A DNA stretch of 64,000 bases from Castellaniella sp036379515 (lineage in GTDB: Bacteria; Pseudomonadota; Gammaproteobacteria; Burkholderiales; Burkholderiaceae_B): positions 62,001-126,000 of the forward strand of contig NZ_DASVGN010000009.1 in assembly GCF_036379515.1 (NCBI RefSeq), given 5' to 3'. Both the position numbers and the translations under genes were made by a program. Numbering within the stretch: the first letter of the stretch is position 1; each line of letters opens with the position of its first letter. The notes below the pieces were generated by a model. It did no database searches and was not told the origin of the DNA. It saw nothing but the letters and a program-made list of their open reading frames with translations. Below are positions 8,292 to 17,173 of the stretch, in pieces.

Positions 8292-9335
8292 ATGAACAGA
8301 AAACCTCTCATCATTGATTGCCATGGGCACTACACCACGGCACCCCAGGCTCTGGCCGACTGGCGTGAGAAGCAGATTGCCGGGATTAAAGATCCATCGC
8401 AGATGCCTCGAGTTTCCGATTTGCACATCAGCGACGACGAAATCCGCGAGAGCATCGAGTCCAATCAGCTGCGCCTGATGCGTGAGCGTGGTGCGGATAT
8501 CAATATTTTTTCGCCGCGTGCGAGCTTCATGGCACACCATATCGGCGATTTTCAAATCTCCAGCACCTGGGCAGCCATCTGCAACGAACTGTGCCACCGT
8601 GTGGCCACTTTGTTCCCTGAGCACTTTGCCGTCGCGGCCATGTTGCCGCAATCTCCGGGGGTGGACCCGGCCACCTGCATTCCCGAACTCGAAAAGTGCG
8701 TGAATGAATATGGCGCGGTCGCCATCAATCTGAATCCGGACCCGTCGGGCGGGTACTGGACCGCGCCTCCGTTGTCGGATCGTGCGTGGTACCCCATTTA
8801 CGAAAAAATGGTCGAATACGACATTCCGGCCATGATCCACGTCTCGACCAGCTGCAACGCCTGCTTTCACACTACAGGGGCGCACTACCTGAATGCCGAC
8901 ACGACCGCGTTCATGCAATGCCTCACGTCCGATCTGTTCAAGGATTTTCCCACCTTGCGTTTCGTCGTGCCGCACGGAGGTGGCGCGGTGCCTTATCACT
9001 GGGGGCGTTTCCGCGGCATTGCCATGCGCATGAAGCGGCCGCTGCCAGAGGACAATTTGCTGGACAATATTTTCTTTGATACCTGTGTCTACCATCAGCC
9101 CGGAATCGATCTGCTCACCCGGGTGATTCCGGTCAAGAATGTTCTATTCGCGTCCGAAATGATCGGCGCAGTGCGCGACATCGATCCGGATACCGGGTTC
9201 TATTTCGACGACACGAAGCGCTATGTCGAGGCTGCGAGCACGCTCAGCGAGGCTGACCGGTTCCAGATCTACGAAGGCAATGCGCGTCGTGTCTACCCGC
9301 GGCTGGATGCCGCCTTGAAGGCCCGAGGCCTTTGA
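8292..9335 (+). CDS. ligJ: 4-oxalomesaconate hydratase (LigJ/PmdE)
   Basis: A 347-residue amidohydrolase-superfamily protein closely matching LigJ. It hydrates 4-oxalomesaconate to 4-carboxy-4-hydroxy-2-oxoadipate in protocatechuate 4,5-cleavage. Visible features are the N-terminal DCHGHY metal site, FSPRASFMAHHIGDF, MIHVSTSCN, VPHGGGAVPYHWGRFRG and the C-terminal YEGNARRVYPRLDAAL. I start at the ATG at 8292 with AGGA upstream, not at the GTG two codons earlier. It is the first gene of a tight operon (ligK follows after 21 bp). The order ligJ-ligK-ligI-ligA-ligB-ligC equals pmdEFDABC of Comamonas. Confidence 0.93.
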   Translation: MNRKPLIIDCHGHYTTAPQALADWREKQIAGIKDPSQMPRVSDLHISDDEIRESIESNQLRLMRERGADINIFSPRASFMAHHIGDFQISSTWAAICNELCHRVATLFPEHFAVAAMLPQSPGVDPATCIPELEKCVNEYGAVAINLNPDPSGGYWTAPPLSDRAWYPIYEKMVEYDIPAMIHVSTSCNACFHTTGAHYLNADTTAFMQCLTSDLFKDFPTLRFVVPHGGGAVPYHWGRFRGIAMRMKRPLPEDNLLDNIFFDTCVYHQPGIDLLTRVIPVKNVLFASEMIGAVRDIDPDTGFYFDDTKRYVEAASTLSEADRFQIYEGNARRVYPRLDAALKARGL

Positions 9336-9356
9336 CTGTTATCGGAGATTGATGAA

Positions 9357-10052
9357 ATGGGTGCTCCTTTGAACCAATTGGGTGTCGTGCATCGCAATAT
9401 CCAGCGTGCCGATCCTGCCGCTGTTGAAAAACTTTCTCACCTGAGTGTTGCCACGATCCACGAGGCCATGGGCCGCGACGGACTCATGCGTCCTTACATG
9501 CGATCGGTCTGGCACGGTGCCAAGCTGTGCGGTACGGCGGTGACCGTGCTGCTGCAGCCGGGAGACAACTGGATGCTGCACGTTGCTGCCGAACAGATCA
9601 AGCCCGGTGACGTCGTCGTGGCGGGCTGCACCGACGAAAGCACCGGCGGCTTCTTCGGTGACCTGCTGGCCACGTCCTACAAGGCGCGGGGTGCCAGGGG
9701 CCTGATCATCGATGGAGGGGTGCGAGATGTCGACACATTGGAAGAAATGGGCTTTCCGGTGTTCAGCCGTGTGGTCCATGCGCGTGGCACGATCAAGGCT
9801 TCCCTGGGGTCGGTCAACATCCCCGTGGTGTGCGCCGGTGCCATCGTGAATCCTGGTGACGTCGTCGTGGCAGATGCCGATGGCGTGGTCGTCGTGCCTG
9901 CTGCGGCGGCTGCCGAGGTTGCGGCCAAGGCCCAGGCACGTGAAGACAACGAGGCCAAGAAGCGCGAAATCTTTGCCTCGGGTGTTCTCGGGCTGGATTA
10001 CTACAAGATGCGCGAGGGCCTCGAAAAAGCGGGCCTGAAGTACATTGATTGA
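9357..10052 (+). CDS. ligK: 4-carboxy-4-hydroxy-2-oxoadipate aldolase (LigK/PmdF, RraA-like fold)
   Basis: A 231-residue class II aldolase of the HMG/CHA aldolase group. It cleaves 4-carboxy-4-hydroxy-2-oxoadipate to pyruvate and oxaloacetate, the last step of the pathway. The RraA-like fold shows in the LGVVHRNI start, AGCTDESTGGFFGDLLATSYKARG and the catalytic GLIIDGGVRDVDTL segment, where Arg and Asp bind substrate and metal. Length is normal. Its last bases lie 10 bp before the ligI start, so translation is probably coupled. Confidence 0.92.
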   Translation: MGAPLNQLGVVHRNIQRADPAAVEKLSHLSVATIHEAMGRDGLMRPYMRSVWHGAKLCGTAVTVLLQPGDNWMLHVAAEQIKPGDVVVAGCTDESTGGFFGDLLATSYKARGARGLIIDGGVRDVDTLEEMGFPVFSRVVHARGTIKASLGSVNIPVVCAGAIVNPGDVVVADADGVVVVPAAAAAEVAAKAQAREDNEAKKREIFASGVLGLDYYKMREGLEKAGLKYID

Positions 10053-10062
10053 GGGTAGCCCC

Positions 10063-10980
10063 ATGAGCTCTCCAGAAGTATTCGAAAAGACGCCCGGCTG
10101 GCTGGATTTCTACGATGGCCCCAGCCGCCCGCACTTCAAATTGCCGGCCGGTGCCGTGGACGCCCACTGCCACGTATTTGGGCCGGGTGCCGTGTTTCCG
10201 TATTCGCCCAAGCGCAAGTACACGCCGTGCGATGCACCCAAAGAGGCACTCTTCGCCCTGCGGGATCATCTGGGCTTCGAGAAAAACGTGATCGTGCAGG
10301 CTACCTGCCATGGCACGGACAACCGTGCGCTGGTGGATGCCCTGAAGGCGTCCCAAGGTCGGGCGCGTGGCGTGGCGTCCGTCGCTCCAGACATCTCCGA
10401 CGCAGAACTGCACGCGTTGCACGAAGCGGGGGTGCGGGGTACGCGCTTCAATTTCGTCAAGCGCCTGGTGAGCAATACCCCCCGCGAGGTGTTCGTGCAG
10501 ATTGCACAGCGCATTGCGCCGCTGGGTTGGCATATCGTGGTGTATTTCGAGGCTCAGGATTTGCCCGATCTCTACGATTTTGTGGCTGCATTGCCGACCA
10601 CGGTGGTTGTGGATCACATGGGGCGTCCCGATGTCACCAAGCCGGTGGATGGCCCGGATTTCAACCTGTTCGTGCAGTTGATGCAGGAGCACTCCAATAT
10701 CTGGAGCAAGGTCACCTGCCCGGAACGCCTGAGCAAGACAGGGCCTTTCGCCCTGAACGGCGAGCAGCATGCCTACCATGACGTCGTGCCCTTTGGCCGC
10801 CGCCTGGTCGAAACATTCCCTGACCGTGTGTTGTGGGGCACGGACTGGCCACATCCCAATCTGAAGACACATATGCCAGATGACGGATTGCTGGTGGATT
10901 ACATCCCGCAAATTGCCCCGACCGCCGAGCTGCAGCAAAAGCTCCTGGTCGAGAACCCCAATCGCTTGTACTGGAGGTGA
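10063..10980 (+). CDS. ligI: 2-pyrone-4,6-dicarboxylate hydrolase (LigI/PmdD)
   Basis: A 305-residue amidohydrolase. It opens the lactone 2-pyrone-4,6-dicarboxylate to 4-carboxy-2-hydroxymuconate/oxalomesaconate. Motifs include VDAHCHVFGPG near residues 28-38, GTRFNFVKRLV, VVVDHMGRPDV and WGTDWPHPN, where the last Asp is the probable catalytic residue. The ATG at 10063 follows GAGGGT; the frame is open further upstream but would run into ligK. It is followed by ligA after three bases. Confidence 0.93.
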   Translation: MSSPEVFEKTPGWLDFYDGPSRPHFKLPAGAVDAHCHVFGPGAVFPYSPKRKYTPCDAPKEALFALRDHLGFEKNVIVQATCHGTDNRALVDALKASQGRARGVASVAPDISDAELHALHEAGVRGTRFNFVKRLVSNTPREVFVQIAQRIAPLGWHIVVYFEAQDLPDLYDFVAALPTTVVVDHMGRPDVTKPVDGPDFNLFVQLMQEHSNIWSKVTCPERLSKTGPFALNGEQHAYHDVVPFGRRLVETFPDRVLWGTDWPHPNLKTHMPDDGLLVDYIPQIAPTAELQQKLLVENPNRLYWR

Positions 10981-10983
10981 ACC

Positions 10984-11376
10984 ATGTCCTTGAACAAGCC
11001 CTATACCGACATTCCTGGCACGACCATTTTCGATACTGACCAATCCCGCTTGGGTTACCACCTGAATCAGTTCTGCATGTCGCTCATGAAGGCTGAAAAC
11101 CGCGACCGGTTTCGTGCCGACGAACGTGCCTACCTGGACGAATGGCCCATGACCGAGGATCAGAAACAGGCGGTGCTGGCGCGAGACCTGAACCGCTGTC
11201 TGAAGCTGGGCGGAAACATCTATTTTCTTGCCAAGCTTGGGGCAACCGATGGCCGCTCATTCCAGTACATGGCAGCCAGCATGACGGGCATGTCGCAAGA
11301 AGATTACGCCGCCATGATGCTTCATGGCGGCCGCTCCATTGAAGGCAACCGCAAGATCGGAGAACACCACTCATGA
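10984..11376 (+). CDS. ligA: Protocatechuate 4,5-dioxygenase alpha subunit
   Basis: A 130-residue small subunit of the type II extradiol dioxygenase. It is all-helical, with the typical start IPGTTIFDTDQSRLGYHLNQF and the middle RDLNRCLKLGGNIYFLAKL; it helps bury the active site of the beta subunit. Its stop overlaps the ligB start by four bases (ATGA), which favours equal production of the two subunits. Confidence 0.93.
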   Translation: MSLNKPYTDIPGTTIFDTDQSRLGYHLNQFCMSLMKAENRDRFRADERAYLDEWPMTEDQKQAVLARDLNRCLKLGGNIYFLAKLGATDGRSFQYMAASMTGMSQEDYAAMMLHGGRSIEGNRKIGEHHS

Positions 11377-12239
11377 GTCAGACTCACGCGCGCATCACGG
11401 CCAGCGTCTATACCTCCCATGTGCCCGCCATTGGGGCGGCGGTGGATCTGGGCAAGACGGGTACCGACTATTGGGCTCCGCTTTTCAAGGGTTACGAGTT
11501 TTCCAAGCAATGGCTCAAAGAGAACAAGCCGGACGTGATCTTCCTGGTGTACAACGATCACGCGACGGCTTTCAGCCTGGATCTGATCCCGACCTTTGCG
11601 ATCGGGACCGGCGAGCAATACAAGCCGGCCGACGAAGGCTGGGGGCCGCGCCCCGTTCCTACCGTCATCGGTCACCCCAAGCTGGCCGCGCACATCGCTC
11701 AGTCAGTCATTCAGCAAGACTTCGACCTGACCATCGTCAACAAGATGGACGTGGACCATGGCCTCACGGTACCGCTCACCTTGATGTGTGGCCAACCTGA
11801 AGCCTGGCCTTGCCCGGTGATTCCATTCGCGGTCAACGTGGTCCAGTACCCGGTGCCTTCGGGGCGGCGTTGTTTCCAGTTGGGGCAGGCCATCCGTCGT
11901 GCCATCGAGGCCTACGATGAACCGCTCAACGTTCAGATCTGGGGAACGGGCGGGATGAGTCACCAGCTTCAGGGACCGCGTGCTGGCCTCATCAACAAAG
12001 AGTTCGACAACGCCTTCATGGATCAGATCATTCGCGACCCGGCGGCGCAGGCCGAGGTGCCGCACATCAATTATGTGCGTGAGGCAGGCTCCGAGGGCAT
12101 TGAGCTCGTCATGTGGCTGATTGCACGTGGCGCCATGGCCGATGTCGCAGGGGGGCCTGCGCCGCGCGTCGCGCACCGCTTCTACCACGTGCCAGGCTCG
12201 AACACGGCCATTGGCCACCTGATTCTTGAGGAACAATAA
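11373..12239 (+). CDS. ligB: Protocatechuate 4,5-dioxygenase beta (catalytic) subunit
   Basis: A 288-residue LigB-family extradiol dioxygenase. It cleaves protocatechuate between C4 and C5 to 4-carboxy-2-hydroxymuconate semialdehyde, using Fe(II) and O2. Iron ligands His16 (TSHVPAIG) and His63 (YNDHATAF) are in place, with a glutamate in EGIELVMW as the probable third ligand. The catalytic histidine region is WGTGGMSHQLQGPR. It overlaps ligA by four bases and ligC by one (TAATG). Length and motifs are complete, so an active enzyme is expected. Confidence 0.94.
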   Translation: MSQTHARITASVYTSHVPAIGAAVDLGKTGTDYWAPLFKGYEFSKQWLKENKPDVIFLVYNDHATAFSLDLIPTFAIGTGEQYKPADEGWGPRPVPTVIGHPKLAAHIAQSVIQQDFDLTIVNKMDVDHGLTVPLTLMCGQPEAWPCPVIPFAVNVVQYPVPSGRRCFQLGQAIRRAIEAYDEPLNVQIWGTGGMSHQLQGPRAGLINKEFDNAFMDQIIRDPAAQAEVPHINYVREAGSEGIELVMWLIARGAMADVAGGPAPRVAHRFYHVPGSNTAIGHLILEEQ

Positions 12240-13198
12240 TGGCTGAGAAGATTCTGAAGGTTGCTCTGGCAGGTGCGGGAGCCTTTGGCACCAAGCACCT
12301 CGATGGCATCAAGCACATAGCGGGGGTCGAGGTCGTCTCGCTGGTGGGGCGCACGCTCGACAAGACGCGCGCCGTCGCGCGGCAGTACGGCATTGACCAC
12401 GTGACGACCGAGCTTTCCGAAGCGCTGGAGCGCCCCGAGGTCGACGCGGTCATTCTTTGCACACCTACTCAGATGCACGCCTCGCAGGCCATGCAGTGTC
12501 TGAGGGCTGGCAAGCACGTGCAGACCGAGATTCCCATGGCGGACAGCCTGGCCGACGCACAGGCGCTGGTGGATCTCGCCAGTCAATCCGGCAAGGTCGC
12601 CATGTGTGGCCACACACGGCGCTTCAACCCCAGCCATCAGTACGTGCACCAGCGCATCGCGCGCGGCGAGTTCCACGTCCAGCAGATGGACGTGCAGACG
12701 TATTTCTTCCGTCGCCAGAACATGAACGCCAAGGGCGAGGCGCGCAGCTGGACCGATCATTTGCTGTGGCACCATGCAGCGCACACGGTGGACCTGTTTG
12801 CCTATCAGTGCGGCAGCCCCGTCGTGAAGGCCAATGCAATACAGGGGCCAATTCACCCGCAATTGGGTATTGCCATGGACATGTCCATTCAGCTGCAGGC
12901 CCAGAATGGCGCGATTTGCACACTGTCGCTCAGTTTCAACAACGAAGGGCCGTTTGGTACGTTCTTTCGCTATATCGGCGACACGGCCACGTACCTGGCG
13001 CGCTACGACGACCTCGTCACCGGCAAGGACGAAGCCATCGATGTCAGCAAGGTAGCGGTGTCCATGAATGGCATCGAATTGCAAGATCGCGAATTTTTTG
13101 CCGCGATCCGCGAGGGGCGCGAGCCCAATTCCAGCGTGGCGCAGGTGCTGCCCTGTTATCAGGTGCTGCATCAGCTGGAGCAGCAGTTGCAAGGCTGA
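12239..13198 (+). CDS. ligC: 4-carboxy-2-hydroxymuconate-6-semialdehyde dehydrogenase (LigC)
   Basis: A 319-residue Gfo/Idh/MocA oxidoreductase. It oxidises the cyclised hemiacetal of the ring-cleavage product to 2-pyrone-4,6-dicarboxylate with NAD(P). The N-terminal Rossmann motif is ALAGAGAFGTKHLDGI; EIPMADS and GHTRRFNPSHQ follow in the substrate domain, with a conserved HLLWHHAAHTVDL segment. The start overlaps the ligB stop by one base. It closes the lig operon; the second binding-protein gene starts 60 bp later and may be cotranscribed. Confidence 0.93.
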   Translation: MAEKILKVALAGAGAFGTKHLDGIKHIAGVEVVSLVGRTLDKTRAVARQYGIDHVTTELSEALERPEVDAVILCTPTQMHASQAMQCLRAGKHVQTEIPMADSLADAQALVDLASQSGKVAMCGHTRRFNPSHQYVHQRIARGEFHVQQMDVQTYFFRRQNMNAKGEARSWTDHLLWHHAAHTVDLFAYQCGSPVVKANAIQGPIHPQLGIAMDMSIQLQAQNGAICTLSLSFNNEGPFGTFFRYIGDTATYLARYDDLVTGKDEAIDVSKVAVSMNGIELQDREFFAAIREGREPNSSVAQVLPCYQVLHQLEQQLQG

Positions 13199-13258
13199 GC
13201 CTTTGGCACCAGCCCGATTCATATAAGTTGTCAATAATCATCCATCAGGAGCAAGACC

Positions 13259-14434
13259 ATGAAACTCATCAAAACCTTGGGCGCGGTGGCCTTGGCCTTG
13301 GGCACGGCCGTGGCCTTCAGCCCGGCACAAGCCAAGGACCTCAAAATCGGGCTGGTTGTTCCGATGTCCGGACCGTTTGCGGCGCACGGCAAGCAGATCC
13401 AGCATGGCATCGATCTATACATGGCCGAACACGGCAACATGGTGGCTGGCCGCAAGGTCGACATCATCGTGAGGGATGACACGGGTATTTCGCCTGCGGT
13501 GGCCAAGCGCCAGGCGCAGGAACTCGTCATCAAGGACAAGGTCGACATCCTGGCCGGGTTCACCTTGACACCCAACGCCTTTTCGGTGGCACCCCTGGCC
13601 ACCGAGGCCAAGGTGCCCATGGTCGTCCTGAACGCCGCGACGTCGTCCATCACGGAAAAATCCCCCAACATCGTGCGCGTGTCCATGACCTTGCCGCAGA
13701 ATACGGCGCCGATGGCCGAGTGGGCCTACAAGAACGGGATTCACAAAGTCTATACGCTGGTGGCCGATTATGGTCCCGGTCATGATGCCGAAAAGCAATT
13801 CCAGAAGACCTTCACCAGCTTGGGCGGACAGGTGGTAGGTGAAGTCCGCACTCCGGTCAACACCGCCGACTACTCGCCGTTCCTGCAACGCGTGAAGGAC
13901 GCCAAGCCGGATGCCGTGTTCCTGTTCGTTCCCAATGGTGAGGCTGTGGTGGCGCTAGCCAAGGGCTTCAAGGAGCGTGGTCTGGACAAGGCCGGAATCA
14001 AGGAGATCGCAACCGGTGACCTGACGGACGAAGACCTGATCGATGCTTCCGGCGATGCGGCATTGGGCATGATCACCTCGTTCCATTATTCCCAGGCGCA
14101 TGATTCGCCCGAGAACAAGGCGTTCGTGGCCGCTTACAAGAAGGCCTATCCTAAGGACCGCCCCAATTTCGTTGCGGTGGCCGGGTACGACGGCATGCAC
14201 CTGATCTACAAGGCCCTGGAAGCGACCAAGGGGGATTCCAGCGCGCCGGCTTTCATGGCCGCAGTCAAGGGCATGCAGTGGGTGAGCCCGCGTGGTCCCG
14301 TCGAAATCGACCCGCAGACCCGCGATATCATCCAGAATGTTTACATCCGCAAGGTGGAGCGAGTCGACGGTGTGTTGCAGAACGTTGAGTTCGATACCTT
14401 CAAGGCTGTGAAGGACCCGGGCAAGGCAAGCTGA
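13259..14434 (+). CDS. Liv-type ABC transporter periplasmic substrate-binding protein (copy 2)
   Basis: A 391-residue periplasmic binding protein with a Sec signal peptide ending SPAQAK and a mature start DLKIGLVVPMSGPFA. AGGAG sits just before the ATG. It is very similar over its whole length to the protein encoded at 21367 and somewhat less to that at 3865. Being directly before livHMGF and after ligC, it is the best candidate for the dedicated binding protein of that transporter. Its ligand is probably protocatechuate or a related aromatic acid; the branched-chain amino-acid label of the family should not be taken literally here. Confidence 0.88.
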   Translation: MKLIKTLGAVALALGTAVAFSPAQAKDLKIGLVVPMSGPFAAHGKQIQHGIDLYMAEHGNMVAGRKVDIIVRDDTGISPAVAKRQAQELVIKDKVDILAGFTLTPNAFSVAPLATEAKVPMVVLNAATSSITEKSPNIVRVSMTLPQNTAPMAEWAYKNGIHKVYTLVADYGPGHDAEKQFQKTFTSLGGQVVGEVRTPVNTADYSPFLQRVKDAKPDAVFLFVPNGEAVVALAKGFKERGLDKAGIKEIATGDLTDEDLIDASGDAALGMITSFHYSQAHDSPENKAFVAAYKKAYPKDRPNFVAVAGYDGMHLIYKALEATKGDSSAPAFMAAVKGMQWVSPRGPVEIDPQTRDIIQNVYIRKVERVDGVLQNVEFDTFKAVKDPGKAS

Positions 14435-14448
14435 GCATCGTATAAGCC

Positions 14449-14491
14449 GGCGGGGTGTGCGCAGACCGCAGCACAGCCCGTCGCCTTTTTT
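14449..14491 (+). terminator. Intercistronic hairpin with T-tract before livH (terminator or attenuator)
   Basis: GGCGGGGTGTGC (14449-14460) pairs imperfectly with GCACAGCCCGTCGCC (14471-14485), followed by six T residues. It stands between the binding-protein gene and livH. Partial termination or 3'-end protection here would yield more binding protein than membrane components, as is common for ABC importers. Confidence 0.55.
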
Positions 14492-14502
14492 CGGAATGAA
14501 TC

Positions 14503-15357
14503 ATGACGATATTTTTCGATGGCGTGGCTTTTGGCATGCTGTTGTTTCTGATCAGCGTCGGCTTGTCGGTCACTCTGGGGTTGATGAACTTCATCAACTT
14601 GGCCCATGGTGCGTTCGCGATGTTGGGCGGGTACGCTTGCGTGGTGCTGCTCAATCGCTACGGTGTGCCGTTTTTGGCGACCTTGCCTTTTGCGATCCTC
14701 ATCCCGGCACTGGCCGGAATCGTGCTCGAAAGGACGCTGTATCGGCGTCTGTATGCGGCTTCTGAACTTGATCAAGTGTTGTTTTCCATTGGCCTGGTGT
14801 TCATGTCGGTCGCTGCCGCACATTATTTCTTTGGGGCACAACAACAGCCGCTGCATTTGCCGGCCTTCCTGCAAGGACAGATCCATCTGCCGGGGATGGA
14901 CGTTGGGGTCTATCGCCTGTTCCTTGTCATCGTGGGATTGGTCGTGGCGCTGGGGCTGCAATGGTCCATCATCAAGACTTCCTTTGGCGCCAAGCTGCGT
15001 GCATCGGTGGATAACCAACGGGTAGCGCGCGGCCTGGGCATCGACGTCAACCGCGTGTTCAGCCTCACGTTTGCGTTGGGATCGGCACTGGCGGGTCTTG
15101 GGGGGGCGATGGGAGTCGAAATGTTGGGCCTGGACCCTGAATTCCCCGTGAAGTATCTGGTGTACTTTCTGATCGTCGTGACAGTGGGTGGCACGGGAAA
15201 TATTCTCGGGTCCCTGTATGCAGCCATTTTGCTGGGGGTTGCGGACGTCGCAGGCAAGTATTACATCCCGCAGATTGGCGCCTTCATCATCTACGCGGTG
15301 ATGGTCGCGGCCTTGATCTTCCGGCCCCATGGCCTCTTTGGCCGCAGTCATAATTGA
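14503..15357 (+). CDS. livH: Liv-type ABC transporter permease (LivH)
   Basis: A 284-residue inner-membrane permease with about eight hydrophobic segments. The family motifs GLMNFINLAHGAFAMLGGY (near residues 28-46) and the cytoplasmic loop ASVDNQRVARGLGIDVNRVF, which contacts the ATPase, are present. It pairs with LivM to form the channel for the substrate delivered by the Liv-type binding proteins. Its stop lies 8 bp before the livM ATG. Confidence 0.9.
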   Translation: MTIFFDGVAFGMLLFLISVGLSVTLGLMNFINLAHGAFAMLGGYACVVLLNRYGVPFLATLPFAILIPALAGIVLERTLYRRLYAASELDQVLFSIGLVFMSVAAAHYFFGAQQQPLHLPAFLQGQIHLPGMDVGVYRLFLVIVGLVVALGLQWSIIKTSFGAKLRASVDNQRVARGLGIDVNRVFSLTFALGSALAGLGGAMGVEMLGLDPEFPVKYLVYFLIVVTVGGTGNILGSLYAAILLGVADVAGKYYIPQIGAFIIYAVMVAALIFRPHGLFGRSHN

Positions 15358-15365
15358 GCCCTGCC

Positions 15366-16427
15366 ATGTCGACACTTTCCATGAATCACAAGTCGCCCAG
15401 TACGGCTGGTGCTCCTGAGCACGAAGCGCTGGCGCGGTATCGGCGTGCCGCGCACTGGAAGCCTCTTGAATACGTGTTCTGGTGCCTGCCCGTCATCGCC
15501 TATTTTCTGTTCCCGGGAAACTACCTGTTGTTGAGCCAGATCGCCATTACGGGCCTGTTCGCGCTCTCACTGGACCTGATCTTTGGCTATGCGGGCCTGA
15601 TTTCGCTCGGGCACGCGGCGTTCTTCGGAGTGGGGGCCTATACGGTGGGCCTGTTGGGAACGCACGGTTTTGGCGACCCGATTCTGTGTCTGCTTCTGGC
15701 AGGACTGTTCGCCGGCATTCTGGGCTTTCTGAGCAGCTTCTTGCTGTTGCGCGGCAACGATCTGTCACGACTCATGGTGACGTTGGGGGTAGCCCTCATG
15801 CTCTTCGAGCTGGCCAATAAATTCACCAGCATCACGGGTGGCGTCGATGGCATGCCAGGCGTCGAGGTCAAGCCCATTCTCGGGCTCTTTGATTTCGACA
15901 TGTTCGGACGCGTGGGCTACATCTATTCCGTCGTCGTGTTGTTCGTGCTCTTCTGGTTTGCGCGCAGGCTGGTGTATTCGCCGTTTGGGCAGAGTCTGCG
16001 GGGCATTCGCATGAATGTGCTGCGCATGCCGGCGCTCGGGGTGCCGGTCAACCGCCGCCTGGTCAAGATCTATACCATCGGTGCAGCGTACGCCGGCGTA
16101 GCGGGCGCATTGCTGGCGCAGACCAATCAGTTCGTATCACTGGACGTGCTGAGCTTCCAGCGGTCGGCCGATCTTCTACTCATCCTCATTTTGGGCGGTG
16201 CGGGCCACCTGTATGGCGGCATCCTGGGCGCTGTGGTGTTTGTGGTCATCAACTATTTTCTGTCAGACATGAATCCGCAGTACTGGCAGTTCTGGTTGGG
16301 TCTGATTCTGGTCCTCGTCGTCCTGTTTGCACGGGGCGGCATTCTGGGCACTGCGCAGCAATGGATCGAGTCCTCGCGGCAGAAGGCGCGTGCGCGCCGC
16401 AACGTGTCGCCCGGAGACGTGTCATGA
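15366..16427 (+). CDS. livM: Liv-type ABC transporter permease (LivM)
   Basis: A 353-residue inner-membrane permease with about nine hydrophobic segments after a 50-residue hydrophilic start. The LivM signature GYAGLISLGHAAFFGVGAY is present, as is the coupling loop SLRGIRMNVLRMPALG. I use the ATG at 15366; the frame extends to a TTG at 15354 inside livH. The end overlaps the livG start by four bases (ATGA). Confidence 0.9.
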   Translation: MSTLSMNHKSPSTAGAPEHEALARYRRAAHWKPLEYVFWCLPVIAYFLFPGNYLLLSQIAITGLFALSLDLIFGYAGLISLGHAAFFGVGAYTVGLLGTHGFGDPILCLLLAGLFAGILGFLSSFLLLRGNDLSRLMVTLGVALMLFELANKFTSITGGVDGMPGVEVKPILGLFDFDMFGRVGYIYSVVVLFVLFWFARRLVYSPFGQSLRGIRMNVLRMPALGVPVNRRLVKIYTIGAAYAGVAGALLAQTNQFVSLDVLSFQRSADLLLILILGGAGHLYGGILGAVVFVVINYFLSDMNPQYWQFWLGLILVLVVLFARGGILGTAQQWIESSRQKARARRNVSPGDVS

Positions 16428-17173
16428 GCCCGGTATTGCAGACCCATGATCTGGTGAGAACCTTTGGCGCCTTCGTGGTGACCGATCAGGTGAATCTCTC
16501 GATTGCGGCGGGGGCCAGGCATGCCCTCATTGGTCCGAATGGTGCCGGTAAGACCACGCTCATCAACTTGTTGACGGGGTACCTGGAGCCCACCTCTGGG
16601 CAGGTGGTTCTGATGGATCAGGACGTCACCCGGATGGCGCAGCATGAACGCTGTCGCCAGGGTCTGGTGCGTACGTTTCAGATCAATCAGCTGTTCAAGG
16701 AAATGACGGTATTGGAGTCCGTGGCGCTGGCCGTGAGCGAGCGTCGGGGACTGGGTACGCAATGGTGGCGCCCGCTCGCGCGTCGTGGCGAAGTCGTCGA
16801 TGAGGCGGCACAGATTCTCGAGCGGCTGAAGTTGCTGCCCGACGCCCTGGAGGCCACTCGCAACCTGGCCTATGGACGTCAGCGCTTGATCGAAATCGCG
16901 TTGGCGCTTGCCTTGGAACCCAAGGTCTTGTTGCTGGACGAGCCCGCGGCCGGGGTACCCACCAGTGAAAGCCACGAACTCTTCGAGACTATCGCGCAGT
17001 TGCCGCGCGAGGTGACCATTCTGCTGATCGAACACGACATGAACCTGGTGTTCCGGTTTGCCGACCGTATCTCCGTTCTGGTGTCGGGCGCTTTGCTGGT
17101 CGAGGATACGCCCGACGTCATTGCCCATCACCCACGGGTCAAGGAAGTCTATCTTGGAGAATCCCATGTCTGA
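16424..17173 (+). CDS. livG: Liv-type ABC transporter ATPase (LivG)
   Basis: A 249-residue ABC ATPase with Walker A GPNGAGKTTLINLL near residues 37-50 and Walker B VLLLDEPAAGV. The ABC signature is atypical: the usual LSGG is replaced by LAYGRQRLIEIALAL, as is frequent in LivG proteins, and the H-loop is in IEHDMNLVF. It hydrolyses ATP together with LivF. Its start overlaps livM by four bases and its end overlaps livF by eight. Confidence 0.9.
   Translation: MSPVLQTHDLVRTFGAFVVTDQVNLSIAAGARHALIGPNGAGKTTLINLLTGYLEPTSGQVVLMDQDVTRMAQHERCRQGLVRTFQINQLFKEMTVLESVALAVSERRGLGTQWWRPLARRGEVVDEAAQILERLKLLPDALEATRNLAYGRQRLIEIALALALEPKVLLLDEPAAGVPTSESHELFETIAQLPREVTILLIEHDMNLVFRFADRISVLVSGALLVEDTPDVIAHHPRVKEVYLGESHV

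Noticed and set aside
9814..11061. 415-codon minus-strand frame across ligK and ligI
   Set aside because: Covers two convincing enzymes on the other strand; no homology seen.
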